Source: Pigmentiphaga sp.
GTDB taxonomy: Bacteria; Pseudomonadota; Gammaproteobacteria; Burkholderiales; Burkholderiaceae_B
Length of the DNA: 64,000 bases
Reading direction: 5' to 3'
Assembly (NCBI GenBank): GCA_023228945.1
Contig: JALOAI010000014.1
Coordinates: 62,001-126,000, forward strand
Part shown: positions 16,541-26,168 of the stretch, one piece after another
Position numbering within the stretch: position 1 is the stretch's first letter
Layout of the letters: the number at the start of each line of letters is the position of its first letter
Translations under genes and position numbers: made by a program
The notes under the pieces: generated by a model
Database searches by the model: none
What the model was told of the DNA's origin: nothing
What the model saw: only the letters and a program-made list of their open reading frames with translations

Positions 16541-16925
16541 GAGGTATCGGATACCGGAAAAAAGACTGGCGAGGACCTGCCCGGGCGCTATTGGACCGGC
16601 CAGGACGGTAAGAAGGAGCCGGAAAGAGCGGGTGACGGACCACCCTGCCTTTCAGGCTCCTCTCAAATTGCTCACGAATAGTATCACTGATTTGTGTTCA
16701 GATGAATCAATTCGCCACCATGTCGCAAAATATTCACCCAAGGTTTGCAGATTACCTCAACCGCCTCATTTTCGTTACATTCATGCGGACGCAAATCGCC
16801 AAAACACCCGGTGTTTCATGCTGTTGTTCGCGCAAGCCTCTGCGCCGCGATGCGGCACAATAGGTTTTGCATCATCTCCGGCCGCCGCTACGGCAAGCGG
16901 CGGGGCTGGTACTCTTCTTCGCCCT
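16541..16925. promoter_or_regulatory. Divergent flhDC / fliA control region with a perfect palindrome
   Basis: This region has no gene and is A+T-rich for the window, especially 16660-16830, which fits a promoter region. A perfect 7-1-7 palindrome AAACACC-C-GGTGTTT lies at 16802-16816 and could be a repressor or activator site. A 7-bp hairpin (CCGCCGC 16882-16888 / GCGGCGG 16897-16903) sits just upstream of the fliA start. No convincing sigma-70 or BvgA motif could be assigned by eye. Confidence 0.55.
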
Positions 16926-17726
16926 ATGCCCCACCCTTCGCAACCAAACGCCGCCCTTCCCGCTTCCAGCCCGTCCCGGCGGCCCGCCACGGGACGCCGG
17001 GCGCCCGCGGCCTACGACCAGAACCAGCATGATGCGCTCATGGTGCAGCATGCGCCGCTGGTTCGCCGGCTGGCCCTGCGGCTGGCCGGCCGGCTGCCGG
17101 CCAACGTCGAACTCGACGATCTGATCCAGGCCGGGATGATGGGCCTGCTCGACGCCGTCAAACGCTACCGGGAAGTGGCCACCGCCCAGTTCGAAACCTA
17201 TGCCACCCAGCGCATCCGCGGCGCCATGCTCGACGAACTCCGGCGCATGGACTGGATGCCCCGCAGCGTGCGCGAACGCAGCCGGCGCCTCGAAGAAGCC
17301 CTGCACGCCACCAGCCAGCAGCTGGGCCGCCAGCCTACCGAGGGCGAGATCGCGGCCTTCCTCGAACTCCCGCTCGATGAGTACCAGGCCTTGCTGCACG
17401 ATGCCCAGGGGGCCCAATTACTCTATCTCGATGATCTCGGCGGCGATCCCGATGCTTCCCTGACCACGGAAGCCAACGGCGATCCCTTGCAGGTCGGGCT
17501 CACCGACGACCCCCTTGCCGCCTTGCTGGCCAAAGGCTTGCGCGACACCCTGGTCGCCGCCATCGAACAGCTACCCGAGCGCGAGAAGCTGCTGCTCAGC
17601 CTCTATTATGAGCAGGGCCTCAATCTCAAGGAAATCGGCTTGGTCCTGGAAGTCACCGAGGCGCGCGTCAGTCAGTTGCGCTCGCAGGCCATCGCCCGGT
17701 TGCGCAACCATATGGCACGAGCCTGA
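16926..17726 (+). CDS. fliA: Flagellar sigma factor FliA (sigma-28)
   Basis: FliA directs transcription of late flagellar and chemotaxis genes. The protein contains region 2 (MVQHAPLVRRLALRLAGRLP, ELDDLIQAGMMGLLDAV), region 3 (RIRGAMLDELRRMDWMPRSVRE) and region 4 (LPEREKLLLSLYYEQGLNLKEIGLVLEVTEARVSQL). With ATG 16926 it is 266 aa, about 20-30 longer than typical because of a Pro/Ala-rich N-terminal tail. The frame is open further upstream but enters the regulatory region. A shorter start near 17040 would cut into region 1/2. Confidence 0.93.
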   Translation: MPHPSQPNAALPASSPSRRPATGRRAPAAYDQNQHDALMVQHAPLVRRLALRLAGRLPANVELDDLIQAGMMGLLDAVKRYREVATAQFETYATQRIRGAMLDELRRMDWMPRSVRERSRRLEEALHATSQQLGRQPTEGEIAAFLELPLDEYQALLHDAQGAQLLYLDDLGGDPDASLTTEANGDPLQVGLTDDPLAALLAKGLRDTLVAAIEQLPEREKLLLSLYYEQGLNLKEIGLVLEVTEARVSQLRSQAIARLRNHMARA

Positions 17727-17745
17727 CCCGCCCGGCCGCAGGGTC

Positions 17746-18921
17746 TCAGCCGGAGGCCTTGCGCCAGGGTTTGTGCAGCACCAGGTGGGCCAATGCTCCC
17801 AGCACCACGCCCCAGAAAGCGGACGCCAGGCCAAGAAACGTCATGCCCGAGGCCGTGGCCACGAAAGTGATCAGGGCCGCTTCGCGGTGGGACTCCGCCT
17901 GCACGGTTTCGATCAGATTGGCGCCGATGGCGCCCAGCAGCGCAAGGCCGGCCAGAATGGCCACGAACTGCGTCGGCAGCGAGGTGAATAAATGCACGAT
18001 GCTGCCGGCGAACAATGCCCCCACCAGATAGAACGCGCCATTGGCCACCCCGGCCACGTAGCGGCGCCGGGGGTCTTCATGCGCATCGGGGCCGGTGCAC
18101 AAGGCCGCGGTGATCGCCGCCAACACCACGGTGATACCGCCAAACACGGCCGTGCCCAACGAGGCCAGGCTCGTTACCGCCAGGATGGGCCTGGCCTGGG
18201 TGGCGTAGCCCGACACGCGCAGGATCGCCATGCCGGGCAGAAACTGGCCCGTCAGGCTGACCAGTGCCAACGGCAGCGCCAGGCTCAGCGTTGAGGTCCA
18301 GCTGAACTCCGGCATGAAGAACATGGGCCGCGCGATCTCGAGCTCGAAGCCGCCAATCGAAAAACCGCCCGGCCCCACCGAAATCGCCACCCCCACCAGC
18401 AACACCAGCACGATCGCATAACGCGGGATCAGCCGCCGGAAAACGATGTGGCTGATGAACATGCCCAAGGCGAGGGCCGGCATGCTACCCACTGCCTGGA
18501 AGGCGCCGACGCCGAACTGGAACAGGATGCCGGCCATCATGCCGGCCGCAATGCCTCGGGGGATATAGGCGATGAGACGATCGAAGCTGCCCGAGACACC
18601 GATCACGAACAACAGCGCCGCCGCGGTCATGTAGGCACCAACGGCCTCGCCCAGCGACAGGCCGGGAAACAGCGTGACGAGCAGCGCGGTACCCGGCGCC
18701 GACCAGGCGGTAACCACCGGCACCTTGAGCCACACACTGAGCACGATCCCCGAAATCGCCGCTCCCAGCGAGATCGCCCAGACCCAGGATGTCATGACAT
18801 CGGTCGAGACGCCAGCCGACTGCGCGGCCTGGAAAAAAATGACCAGCGGCCCCGAATAGGACACCAGCACGGCCAAAAAGCCGGCCATGACGGCCGACAG
18901 AGACCAATCGCGCCAAGGCAT
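17746..18921 (-). CDS. BenE-family benzoate/aromatic acid:H+ symporter
   Basis: This is a polytopic inner-membrane protein of 391 aa with about 11-12 hydrophobic segments, starting MPWRDWSLSAVMAGFLAVLVSYSGPLVIFFQAA. Features seen in the BenE family include the N-terminal AGF block, the WSAPGTALLVT motif and the central LVSLTGQFLPGMAILR segment. ATG 18921 is preferred over the longer frame because it starts right at the conserved family N-terminus. No benzoate catabolic genes are adjacent, so the substrate is inferred from the family only. It converges with fliA. Confidence 0.85.
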   Translation of the reverse strand: MPWRDWSLSAVMAGFLAVLVSYSGPLVIFFQAAQSAGVSTDVMTSWVWAISLGAAISGIVLSVWLKVPVVTAWSAPGTALLVTLFPGLSLGEAVGAYMTAAALLFVIGVSGSFDRLIAYIPRGIAAGMMAGILFQFGVGAFQAVGSMPALALGMFISHIVFRRLIPRYAIVLVLLVGVAISVGPGGFSIGGFELEIARPMFFMPEFSWTSTLSLALPLALVSLTGQFLPGMAILRVSGYATQARPILAVTSLASLGTAVFGGITVVLAAITAALCTGPDAHEDPRRRYVAGVANGAFYLVGALFAGSIVHLFTSLPTQFVAILAGLALLGAIGANLIETVQAESHREAALITFVATASGMTFLGLASAFWGVVLGALAHLVLHKPWRKASG

Positions 18922-18996
18922 GCAACGCCTCCGATAAACGAAAATGGACGTATGGTGGCCCCGGCTGCCCGAATGCACTGACGCCCTGATGGGAAC

Positions 18997-19740
18997 TCAG
19001 GCGGGGGCCTGCTCGACGAAACGGGCCGCGGCATAGGATGGGCGGCTGCGTATGCGCTCCTGCCAAACCGCCACGGCCGGCCAATCGCCGGCCAGATCAT
19101 AGTCGTGGAGCGTGGATAAACGTTCGACGAACGGAAACGCATTGATGTCGGCCAGGGTCAGTTGCCCCTCGACGAGCCAATCCGCATTCTCGAGCGCCTG
19201 TTCGAGGCGTTGCAAAAAGCCCCGCAGCTTGCCATGCGCCTCGGCCAGCTCCTCGGCGCTGAAGCCTCGTTCCGCGGCTGCCCGCCAGCGCGCCGCCGTG
19301 ATCGGATTGGCAATGCGGGCGATCATGGCCGCCTTGCGCTCGGGCGTCCAGCGCGAGATGGCGGGATAGAGATTCTGCTGAAAACTGGGAATCTTGACCG
19401 GTATGGTGATGTCGTCGTCCACCCAGCGGTTCCACTGCGCCACCCTGGCCCGTGCCAGAGGACTGGCGGGCATCAGGGCGGGCTGCGGGAACGCCGCCTC
19501 GAGATAGTCGTTGATGATCGTGGACTCGGCCAACACGGCGTCGCCATGCACGAGTACCGGCAGCTCGGCCTTGGGGTTGAGGGCAAGAAACGCCGGAGCG
19601 TGTTGTTCGCCCTCCCGTAAATCGATGAGGCGCCCCTCGTAGGCCAGCCCTTTCTCGGCCAAAGCGAGTCGAACCTTCTGCGAACAAGTGGAAGTCCAGG
19701 CGTGATACAGAATCAGCATGGTCGTCGTCTCCGGAATCAT
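18997..19740 (-). CDS. Glutathione S-transferase-like protein
   Basis: This is a 247-aa protein with an N-terminal thioredoxin-fold GST domain (LILYHAWTSTCSQKVRLALAEKGL, then PKAELPVLVHGDAVLAESTIINDYLE with the cis-Pro and the Glu-Ser glutathione motif). The C-terminal all-helical domain follows (LADINAFPFVERL). The Ser/Cys pair in WTSTCSQ marks the usual active-site turn. An alternative start is ATG 19719 (MLILYH), which gives a more typical N-terminus. Substrate unknown. Confidence 0.87.
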   Translation of the reverse strand: MIPETTTMLILYHAWTSTCSQKVRLALAEKGLAYEGRLIDLREGEQHAPAFLALNPKAELPVLVHGDAVLAESTIINDYLEAAFPQPALMPASPLARARVAQWNRWVDDDITIPVKIPSFQQNLYPAISRWTPERKAAMIARIANPITAARWRAAAERGFSAEELAEAHGKLRGFLQRLEQALENADWLVEGQLTLADINAFPFVERLSTLHDYDLAGDWPAVAVWQERIRSRPSYAAARFVEQAPA

Positions 19741-20244
19741 GAGTGTTCTGCGGCGGCGGCTTCACGACCGAGCGGAGCCGCGCCAGGCAGAACTGTAGCA
19801 TCGCCACACCCGATGGCCGTAGCGGGCGCCAGCCGCCCCAGCCGCTCCGGCTCGAGATCTTTCGGATACTTTTGTTAAAAATGCTACCAGGGTAGATGCA
19901 AATTGTTTCCATAAAACACCGCCTCCCGAAACGCTCCCGGTCAGATCAAAAAGTCGGGCGGCTCCCAGGTGCACAGCGTTGCGTTTTACGCACGCCGGTT
20001 ACCTTCCACGTTTTGGCTTTAGGAACAAAAGCTGGTACACCTATTGTTAAGCTCACTAGTGCCAGGCAGGTGATTTACCGCTGGCACCGTTCCAGCTCCC
20101 CTTCGGGAACTCGGCACGCTGCCACCTCTCTCACTGGCTAAAGCACTCTCTTATGGTGTGCTGGCCCGGATGGCGGGCCGCTCAGTCCGTCATCCGGCCA
20201 AGTTGAATCGGGCGCCCGGTGTTCCGCGCCCCCGGAGGTGAACC
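19741..20244. other. Gene-free 500-bp spacer upstream of prkA
   Basis: No convincing coding sequence is seen. Composition falls to A+T-rich around 19860-20060. The right part holds an inverted repeat and a promoter-like motif (listed separately), and a long leader of about 135 bp precedes the GTG of prkA. Confidence 0.5.
20059..20097 (+). promoter_or_regulatory. Possible sigma-54 type promoter within an inverted repeat, upstream of prkA
   Basis: GTGCCAG (20059-20065) and CTGGCAC (20081-20087) form a 7-bp inverted repeat. The right arm continues as TGGCACCGTTCCAGCT (20082-20097), which matches the sigma-54 -24 box exactly (TGGCAC) and keeps the GC of the -12 box at the correct 10-bp spacing, though TT is replaced by CA. 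The E. coli prkA homologue yeaG is known to have a nitrogen-responsive sigma-54 promoter. The -12 mismatch keeps this tentative. Confidence 0.4.
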
Positions 20245-22170
20245 GTGACGAATCTGTTCGAAGGCTTCAAAGCGCAATTCGCGCAATCGCAGCAATCCGA
20301 TATGTCGTTGGCCGAGTATCTTGAGCTCTGCCGCGACGATCCCATGGCTTATGCCTCGGCCGCGGAGCGCATGCTCGCGGCGATCGGTGAGGCCGAGATG
20401 GTGGACACGCGCCAGGATCCCCGATTATCCCGGCTGTTCGGCAACCGGATCATTCCTCGCTATCCCGCCTTCAACGAGTTCTACGGCATGGAGGACGCGA
20501 TCGCGCAAATCGTGGCGTTTTTCCGCCATGCCGCCCAAGGCCTGGAAGAACGCAAACAGATTCTGTATTTGTTGGGCCCGGTGGGCGGCGGCAAGTCCTC
20601 GATCGCCGAACGCCTCAAGCAATTGATGGAACACTATCCCATCTATACCCTGCAGGGCTCGCCGGTACATGAGTCGCCGCTGGGCCTGTTCCATCCCCAG
20701 CACTTCGGCGAACAACTCGAGGCCGAGTACAGGATTCCGCGCCGCTATCTCCACGGCATCCTGTCGCCGTGGGCGATCAAGCGCCTGGAGGAGTTCGAGG
20801 GCGACATCAGCCGCTTCCGGGTCGCCCGGGTGCATCCGTCGGTCTTGCGCCAGATAGCCATCGCCAAGACCGAGCCCGGCGACGAAAACAATCAGGACAT
20901 TTCCTCGCTGGTCGGCAAGGTGGACATTCGCAAGCTCGATCGCCACTCGCAAGACGATCCCGACGCCTATAGCTATTCGGGCGGCCTGTGCCTGGCCAAC
21001 CAAGGGCTGCTCGAGTTCGTGGAGATGTTCAAGGCCCCCATCAAGATGCTCCACCCCCTGCTCACCGCCACCCAGGAGGGCAACTTCAAGGGCACCGAGG
21101 GCTTCTCGGCCATCCCGTTCAATGGCGTGGTGCTGGCGCACTCCAACGAATCCGAATGGCAGACCTTCCGCAACAACAAGCACAACGAGGCCTTCCTCGA
21201 TCGCATCTACGTGGTCAAGGTGCCCTACTGCCTGCAGGTGTCCGAAGAGGTCCGCATCTACCGCAAACTCCTCCAGCACAGCTCGCTGTCGCAGGCGCCA
21301 TGCGCTCCAGGCACCCTCGAAATGATGGCGCAATTCTCGGTGCTCACGCGCTTGAAGGAACCCGAGAACTCCAGCCTTTACTCCAAGATGCGGGTCTACG
21401 ACGGCGAGAGCCTGAAAGACGTCGATCCCAAGGCCAAGTCGCTGCAGGAATACAAGGATTACGCCGGCACCGACGAAGGCATGAGCGGCATTTCCACTCG
21501 ATTCGCCTTCAAGATCCTGTCGGCCGTATTCAACTACGATGCCACCGAGGTGGCGGCCAACCCGGTGCACCTGATGTACGTACTGGAGCAGCGCCTGGGC
21601 CGCGAAGACTTCCCCGACGACGTCAAGCGCCGCTACGTGGAGTTCATCAAAGGCTATCTCGCGCCCCGGTATGCCGAATTCGTGGGCAAAGAAATCCAGA
21701 CCTCCTACCTCGAATCGTATTCGGAGTACGGCCAGAATATTTTCGATCGCTACGTGACCTACGCCGATTGCTGGATCCAGGACGAAGAATTCCGCGACCC
21801 CGAAACCGGCGAGCTGTTCAACCGCGCGGCGCTCAATGCCGAGCTCGAAAAGATCGAAAAGCCGGCCGGCATCGTCAACCCCAAAGACTTCCGCAACGAA
21901 ATCGTCAATTTCGTGCTGCGGGCACGCGCCAATAACCAGGGCAATAACCCCAAGTGGACGAGCTACGAGAAGCTGCGCGAGGTCATCGAGAAGAAAATGT
22001 TCTCGAATACCGAAGAGTTGCTGCCGGTGATCTCGTTCAACACCAAATCCTCGGCCGAAGACCGCAACAAGCACGAAAGCTTCGTGGCCCGCATGGTCGA
22101 AAAAGGCTATACCGAGAAGCAAGTCCGCCTGCTTTGCGAATGGTATCTGCGCGTTCGCCAATCCTCTTGA
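20245..22170 (+). CDS. prkA: PrkA-type serine protein kinase (YeaG family)
   Basis: PrkA/YeaG is an AAA+-like ATPase with a C-terminal kinase-like domain. It is linked to nutrient and stress responses and usually encoded with YeaH and SpoVR. The 641-aa protein has a Walker A motif GPVGGGKS at residues 111-118. The GTG start at 20245 is favoured by a strong GGAGGTG at 20234-20240. It heads a three-gene operon, with yeaH after 10 bp. Confidence 0.95.
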   Translation: MTNLFEGFKAQFAQSQQSDMSLAEYLELCRDDPMAYASAAERMLAAIGEAEMVDTRQDPRLSRLFGNRIIPRYPAFNEFYGMEDAIAQIVAFFRHAAQGLEERKQILYLLGPVGGGKSSIAERLKQLMEHYPIYTLQGSPVHESPLGLFHPQHFGEQLEAEYRIPRRYLHGILSPWAIKRLEEFEGDISRFRVARVHPSVLRQIAIAKTEPGDENNQDISSLVGKVDIRKLDRHSQDDPDAYSYSGGLCLANQGLLEFVEMFKAPIKMLHPLLTATQEGNFKGTEGFSAIPFNGVVLAHSNESEWQTFRNNKHNEAFLDRIYVVKVPYCLQVSEEVRIYRKLLQHSSLSQAPCAPGTLEMMAQFSVLTRLKEPENSSLYSKMRVYDGESLKDVDPKAKSLQEYKDYAGTDEGMSGISTRFAFKILSAVFNYDATEVAANPVHLMYVLEQRLGREDFPDDVKRRYVEFIKGYLAPRYAEFVGKEIQTSYLESYSEYGQNIFDRYVTYADCWIQDEEFRDPETGELFNRAALNAELEKIEKPAGIVNPKDFRNEIVNFVLRARANNQGNNPKWTSYEKLREVIEKKMFSNTEELLPVISFNTKSSAEDRNKHESFVARMVEKGYTEKQVRLLCEWYLRVRQSS

Positions 22171-22180
22171 GTGCAACACC

Positions 22181-23440
22181 ATGAACTCCTTGATAGACCG
22201 CCGCCTGAATGGCCGCAACAAAAGCGCGGTCAACCGGGCTCGCTTCATCCGCCGATATCAGAGCCAGATCCGGCGGGCGGTGCGCGACATGGTGGACACG
22301 CGTTCGCTGCAAGATATGGACCGCGGCGGCGACGTTCATTTACCGGCGCGCGACATCGCCGAGCCCACCTTCCATCACGGGCCCGGCGGCGACCGCGAGA
22401 TCGTGCATCCCGGCAACCGCGAGTTCAATCGGGGCGACCGGATCAACCGGCCACCCCAGGGCGGCGGGGCCGGCAAGGGCGAACCCGGACACGGCGAATC
22501 GGTGGACGATTTCATCTTCACCCTGACCCGTGAAGAATTCCTCAATCTGTTCTTCGAAGATCTCGAACTGCCCCACCTCGTTCGCAACCAACTGGGGGAA
22601 ACCCGCCAGCAGCAATGGCAGCGCGCCGGCTATACCGTCAGCGGGCCTCCCAGCCAGCTCTCGGTGCGACGCACGCTGCAAACCTCGCTGGCCCGGCGCA
22701 TCGCGCTGGGCGCGGGGGCACGCAGCCGGCTGGCCCTGGCCGAAGACGCCCTGGCCGCGGCGCGGGCAAGCGGCGCCGCCCCGAGCCGCCTGGCCGAGCT
22801 CCAACTCGAACTCGACGAAGCCAAAGCCCAGTTGGCGCGGGTGCCGTTCCTGGACGACGTCGACCTGCGCTATCGCCATCGCGTGGCCACGCCGGCGCCG
22901 GTGGCCCAGGCCGTCATGTTCTGCATGATGGACGTCTCGGGCTCGATGGACGAGAACAAAAAAGATCTCGCCAAGCGCTTCTTCTCGTTGCTGTATTTGT
23001 TCCTGACGCAGCACTACGAAACCGTCGATCTGGTCTTCATCCGCCATACCGACAACGCCGAAGAAGTCGACGAAGCCACCTTCTTCCATGATCGCAAAAG
23101 CGGCGGCACGGTCGTGCTCTCCGCCCTTGAACTGATGGAAGAAATCGTTCGCCAGCGCTACCCGGCCACCGAATGGAATGTCTACGCCGCCCAGGCCAGC
23201 GACGGCGACGCCTTTGGCGCCGACGCCGGGCGCAGCGCCCGCTTCCTGGCCGAGCATCTCTTGCCGCTGACCCGCTATTTCGCCTATATCGAAGTTCTCG
23301 ATCCGGGCGATCACCGCCGCAGCGCGCTCTGGGCCGAGTACGAACGCCACGGCTCGGAGCATTTCGCGATGCGCCGCGTTCGCGAGCGGCGCGAGATCTA
23401 CCCGGTATTCCGCGAACTGTTCCGCAAGGAGCCGACATGA
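22181..23440 (+). CDS. yeaH: YeaH/DUF444 family protein (von Willebrand A-like)
   Basis: This is a 419-aa DUF444 protein, the constant partner of PrkA. The N-terminal half is basic and Gly-rich. The C-terminal half holds a von Willebrand A-like MIDAS (MMDVSGSMDENKKD, fitting DxSxS), followed by DLVFIRHTDNAEEVDE and WNVYAAQASDGD. The biochemical role is unknown. The stop overlaps the spoVR ATG by 4 bp. Confidence 0.94.
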   Translation: MNSLIDRRLNGRNKSAVNRARFIRRYQSQIRRAVRDMVDTRSLQDMDRGGDVHLPARDIAEPTFHHGPGGDREIVHPGNREFNRGDRINRPPQGGGAGKGEPGHGESVDDFIFTLTREEFLNLFFEDLELPHLVRNQLGETRQQQWQRAGYTVSGPPSQLSVRRTLQTSLARRIALGAGARSRLALAEDALAAARASGAAPSRLAELQLELDEAKAQLARVPFLDDVDLRYRHRVATPAPVAQAVMFCMMDVSGSMDENKKDLAKRFFSLLYLFLTQHYETVDLVFIRHTDNAEEVDEATFFHDRKSGGTVVLSALELMEEIVRQRYPATEWNVYAAQASDGDAFGADAGRSARFLAEHLLPLTRYFAYIEVLDPGDHRRSALWAEYERHGSEHFAMRRVRERREIYPVFRELFRKEPT

Positions 23441-24966
23441 GCACCGTCGCCGCCTACCCCACCACCGACGCCCCGGCCGAAAAACTCTCCGCCGGGCCCG
23501 ACTGGACCTTCGAGACCATCCGCGAGTACGACGTGGCGATCGCCGAAGTCGCCGAAGGCTATCGTCTCGACACCTACCCCAACCAGATCGAGATCATTTC
23601 GTCGGAACAAATGCTGGACGCCTACGCCTCGGCGGGCCTGCCGATCGGCTACCCGCATTGGTCGTACGGCAAGGAGTTCATCCGCAACGAGGCTTCGTAT
23701 CGCCGCGGCGCCCAGGGCCTGGCCTACGAGATCGTCATCAACGCCAATCCCTGCATCTCGTACCTGATGGAAGAAAACACCATGGCCATGCAGGCCCTGG
23801 TGGTGGCCCACGCCTGCTACGGCCACAATGCCTTCTTCAAGGGCAATTATTTATTCCGACAATGGACCGACGCCGACGGCGTGCTGGATTATCTGGTGTT
23901 TGCCCGCCGCTACATCATGCAATGCGAAGAACGCCATGGCATCGAGGCGGTGGAAGCCCTGCTCGACTCCTGCCATGCGTTGATGCACCACGGCGTTGAT
24001 CGCTACCGCCGCGCCATGCCTCCTTCGCTGGCCGACGAAGCGCAGCGGCAGCACGAGCGCGAGGAACATGCGCGACTGCAGTTCAACGATCTCTGGCGCA
24101 CCGTGCCGCGCGGCGGCGACGCCCGCGAGCGTCAGCGGCGCGCCGCCGAGGTCTTTCCGCCCGAGCCCGAAGAGAACCTGCTGTATTTCATCGAAAAACA
24201 CGCCCCCAAGCTGGAGCCCTGGCAAAAGGAAGTGGTGCGCATCGTCCGCAAACTGGGGCAGTACTTCTACCCCCAGATGCAAACCAAGGTGATGAATGAG
24301 GGCTGGGCCACCTTCTGGCACTACACCCTGCTCAACCACCTGTACGACCAGGGACGGGTGCACGACGGCGTCATGCTCGAAGTGCTGCAGAACCACAGTG
24401 GCGTGGTGGCGCAGCCCGCCTTCGATCATCCCGCCTACCGCGGGCTCAACCCCTATGCCCTGGGCTTTGCCATGATGCGCGACATCCGTCGCATCTGCGA
24501 ATCGCCCACACCCGAAGACCGCGCCTGGTTTCCCGACATCGCCGGCAGCGACTGGCGCGAGACGCTGGAATTCGCCATGCGCAACTTCAAGGACGAGTCC
24601 TTCATCGCGCAATTTTTATCGCCCAAGCTGATCCGCGAATTCCGGCTGTTCGCCGTGGCCGACCACGAAATGGAGCCGCAACTGCTGATCGACTCCATCC
24701 ACGATGACGAAGGCTACCGCCGCGTGCGCCAACTGATGTCGCGTCAATACGATCGCGACGATCTCATCCCCGACATCCAGGTATGGCGCTACCAGCGCGA
24801 CACCGACCGCACCTTGGTGCTACGCCATCGCCAGCGCCGCAACCGGCCGCTGGCGGCCAGCGACGCCGACGAGGTAATGAAGCATCTGCGCCGGCTATGG
24901 GGTTTTCGGGTAAGGCTGGAAGAGGTGAACAGCTATGGGGAGATTGCGCATGTGAGGGAGGCGTAA
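23437..24966 (+). CDS. SpoVR family protein (YcgB-like)
   Basis: This is a 509-aa SpoVR-family protein. The start chosen is ATG 23437 (MSTVAAYPTTDAPAEK), which overlaps the yeaH stop (ATGA) and gives the normal family length; a longer in-frame extension lies inside yeaH. Conserved family blocks include YPNQIEIISSEQMLDAYAS, MNEGWATFWHYTLLN and DFRDESF-like NFKDESFIAQFLSPKLIREF. Its role in vegetative bacteria is poorly defined, and the trio is associated with stationary-phase and stress physiology. Confidence 0.93.
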   Translation: MSTVAAYPTTDAPAEKLSAGPDWTFETIREYDVAIAEVAEGYRLDTYPNQIEIISSEQMLDAYASAGLPIGYPHWSYGKEFIRNEASYRRGAQGLAYEIVINANPCISYLMEENTMAMQALVVAHACYGHNAFFKGNYLFRQWTDADGVLDYLVFARRYIMQCEERHGIEAVEALLDSCHALMHHGVDRYRRAMPPSLADEAQRQHEREEHARLQFNDLWRTVPRGGDARERQRRAAEVFPPEPEENLLYFIEKHAPKLEPWQKEVVRIVRKLGQYFYPQMQTKVMNEGWATFWHYTLLNHLYDQGRVHDGVMLEVLQNHSGVVAQPAFDHPAYRGLNPYALGFAMMRDIRRICESPTPEDRAWFPDIAGSDWRETLEFAMRNFKDESFIAQFLSPKLIREFRLFAVADHEMEPQLLIDSIHDDEGYRRVRQLMSRQYDRDDLIPDIQVWRYQRDTDRTLVLRHRQRRNRPLAASDADEVMKHLRRLWGFRVRLEEVNSYGEIAHVREA

Positions 24967-25002
24967 CATCAAGGCAAGCGATGCAACGCAAGATCCCGGC
25001 CA

Positions 25003-25030
25003 GCCGCGAAAGCAAGACCGCTCTCGCGGC
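25003..25030. terminator. Stem-loop between convergent spoVR and a Bug gene
   Basis: GCCGCGA (25003-25009) and TCGCGGC (25024-25030) pair with a 14-nt loop in the 89-bp convergent spacer. There is no U-tract on either side, so this is a weak bidirectional terminator candidate. Confidence 0.3.
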
Positions 25031-25055
25031 TACCGCTTTGGTACGCTCGCGGCCT

Positions 25056-26045
25056 CTACGGCTCAAGCTGAATATGGTTTTCGCGAATCAAGCGGCCTCT
25101 GCTGGCAAAATCCCGGCGCTGTTCCTCCGCTAGCGCTTCCGGCGTCTCATCGGCGACCAACAGGCCAAGTTTCTGCAAGTTCGCCTTGTTTTCTGCGCTA
25201 TTTAGTGCTTGACGGATGATACCGTTATAGAACTCCACATGTTCGGGACTCATACCTGCCGGCCCAAAGAAAGCCAGCCACGAGTTTAACTCTATCCCGG
25301 GGATAACCTCATTGATCGCCGGTATATCTGGCAACCCCGGAAACCGATCGCCACTCGTCACGCCATAGGCCTTGATAGCTCCGCTGCGGATATGTGGCTC
25401 TGCCACCGCGAGAGTCGAGAACAAGAAAGGGAATTCGCCACCCAATAAATTCGTCATGGCTTGTGCCCCTCCAGAAAATGGCACATGAGTCATTGGCGTA
25501 CCGACCATGTTACTAAAAAGCGCCCCCGACAAATGATGGGGCGAGCCGACTCCAGGGCTGGCATAGAATAGCGGTGACTTTTCTACCTTGATGAATTCGA
25601 CAAGTTCCGGCAGCGTATCTGCGGGCACATCGGGGCGCCCGACGAGAACGATCATATTGGTTCCAGCCTTGGCCAGCGGTGTGAAATCATCAACCGGATG
25701 ATACGGAAAATTTTCGAATAAATAATAGTTTCCCGCATGGGTGGCGTCGGTCCCGATCAATATCGTGCAACCGTCTGGCTTGCTACGCCGCGCCACATAG
25801 GCGGACCCAATGTTGCCACTGGCGCCGGGTCGGTTTTCGATATAACTGCTTTTCCCCGTCGTCTGCGTAATGTGCTCCGATACCATCCGGGCCACGACAT
25901 TGGTAATGGCACCAGGGGGATAAGGCTCGACGATCTTGATCGCGCTGCAATCCGGGACAGTGGTCGCCGCCATGGCTGCCGACGCTATCCCGGTAGCCAA
26001 TAGGGCGATACCGCGCGAGCAATAGGTCAATATTTTATACTTCAT
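25056..26045 (-). CDS. Bug/TctC family periplasmic solute-binding protein
   Basis: This is a 329-aa tripartite tricarboxylate transporter receptor-type protein. A signal peptide ends near residue 26 (ATGIASAAMA). Family blocks are clear: EPYPPGAITNVVARMVSEHI, VENRPGA-like IENRPGASGNIGSAYVA, PDGCTILIG and the SPHHLSGALF segment. The RBS GAGGAAG is well placed. No TctA/TctB membrane genes are nearby, so it is an orphan, as is common for Bug proteins. Base composition is lower in G+C than the window, as for the adjacent amidase. The ligand may be an amide or carboxylate; this is inferred from context only. Confidence 0.9.
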   Translation of the reverse strand: MKYKILTYCSRGIALLATGIASAAMAATTVPDCSAIKIVEPYPPGAITNVVARMVSEHITQTTGKSSYIENRPGASGNIGSAYVARRSKPDGCTILIGTDATHAGNYYLFENFPYHPVDDFTPLAKAGTNMIVLVGRPDVPADTLPELVEFIKVEKSPLFYASPGVGSPHHLSGALFSNMVGTPMTHVPFSGGAQAMTNLLGGEFPFLFSTLAVAEPHIRSGAIKAYGVTSGDRFPGLPDIPAINEVIPGIELNSWLAFFGPAGMSPEHVEFYNGIIRQALNSAENKANLQKLGLLVADETPEALAEEQRRDFASRGRLIRENHIQLEP

Positions 26046-26168
26046 CTCACTTCCTCTTTGGACGTTATGGATTCACCATCATTGGACAAACATGATGGAT
26101 TTTTGAATATGGGAATCCCGAGCCGCCGATAAAAACACAAGGAGGCCGGGGAGCGCTCTGGTGCGGGG

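Noticed and set aside
20030..20065. Short stretch resembling a cloning-vector polylinker (GGAACAAAAGCTGG and an ACTAGT site)
   Set aside because: Only about 14 bp match, the flanks do not continue as vector, and the natural prkA upstream context is intact. Treated as chance.
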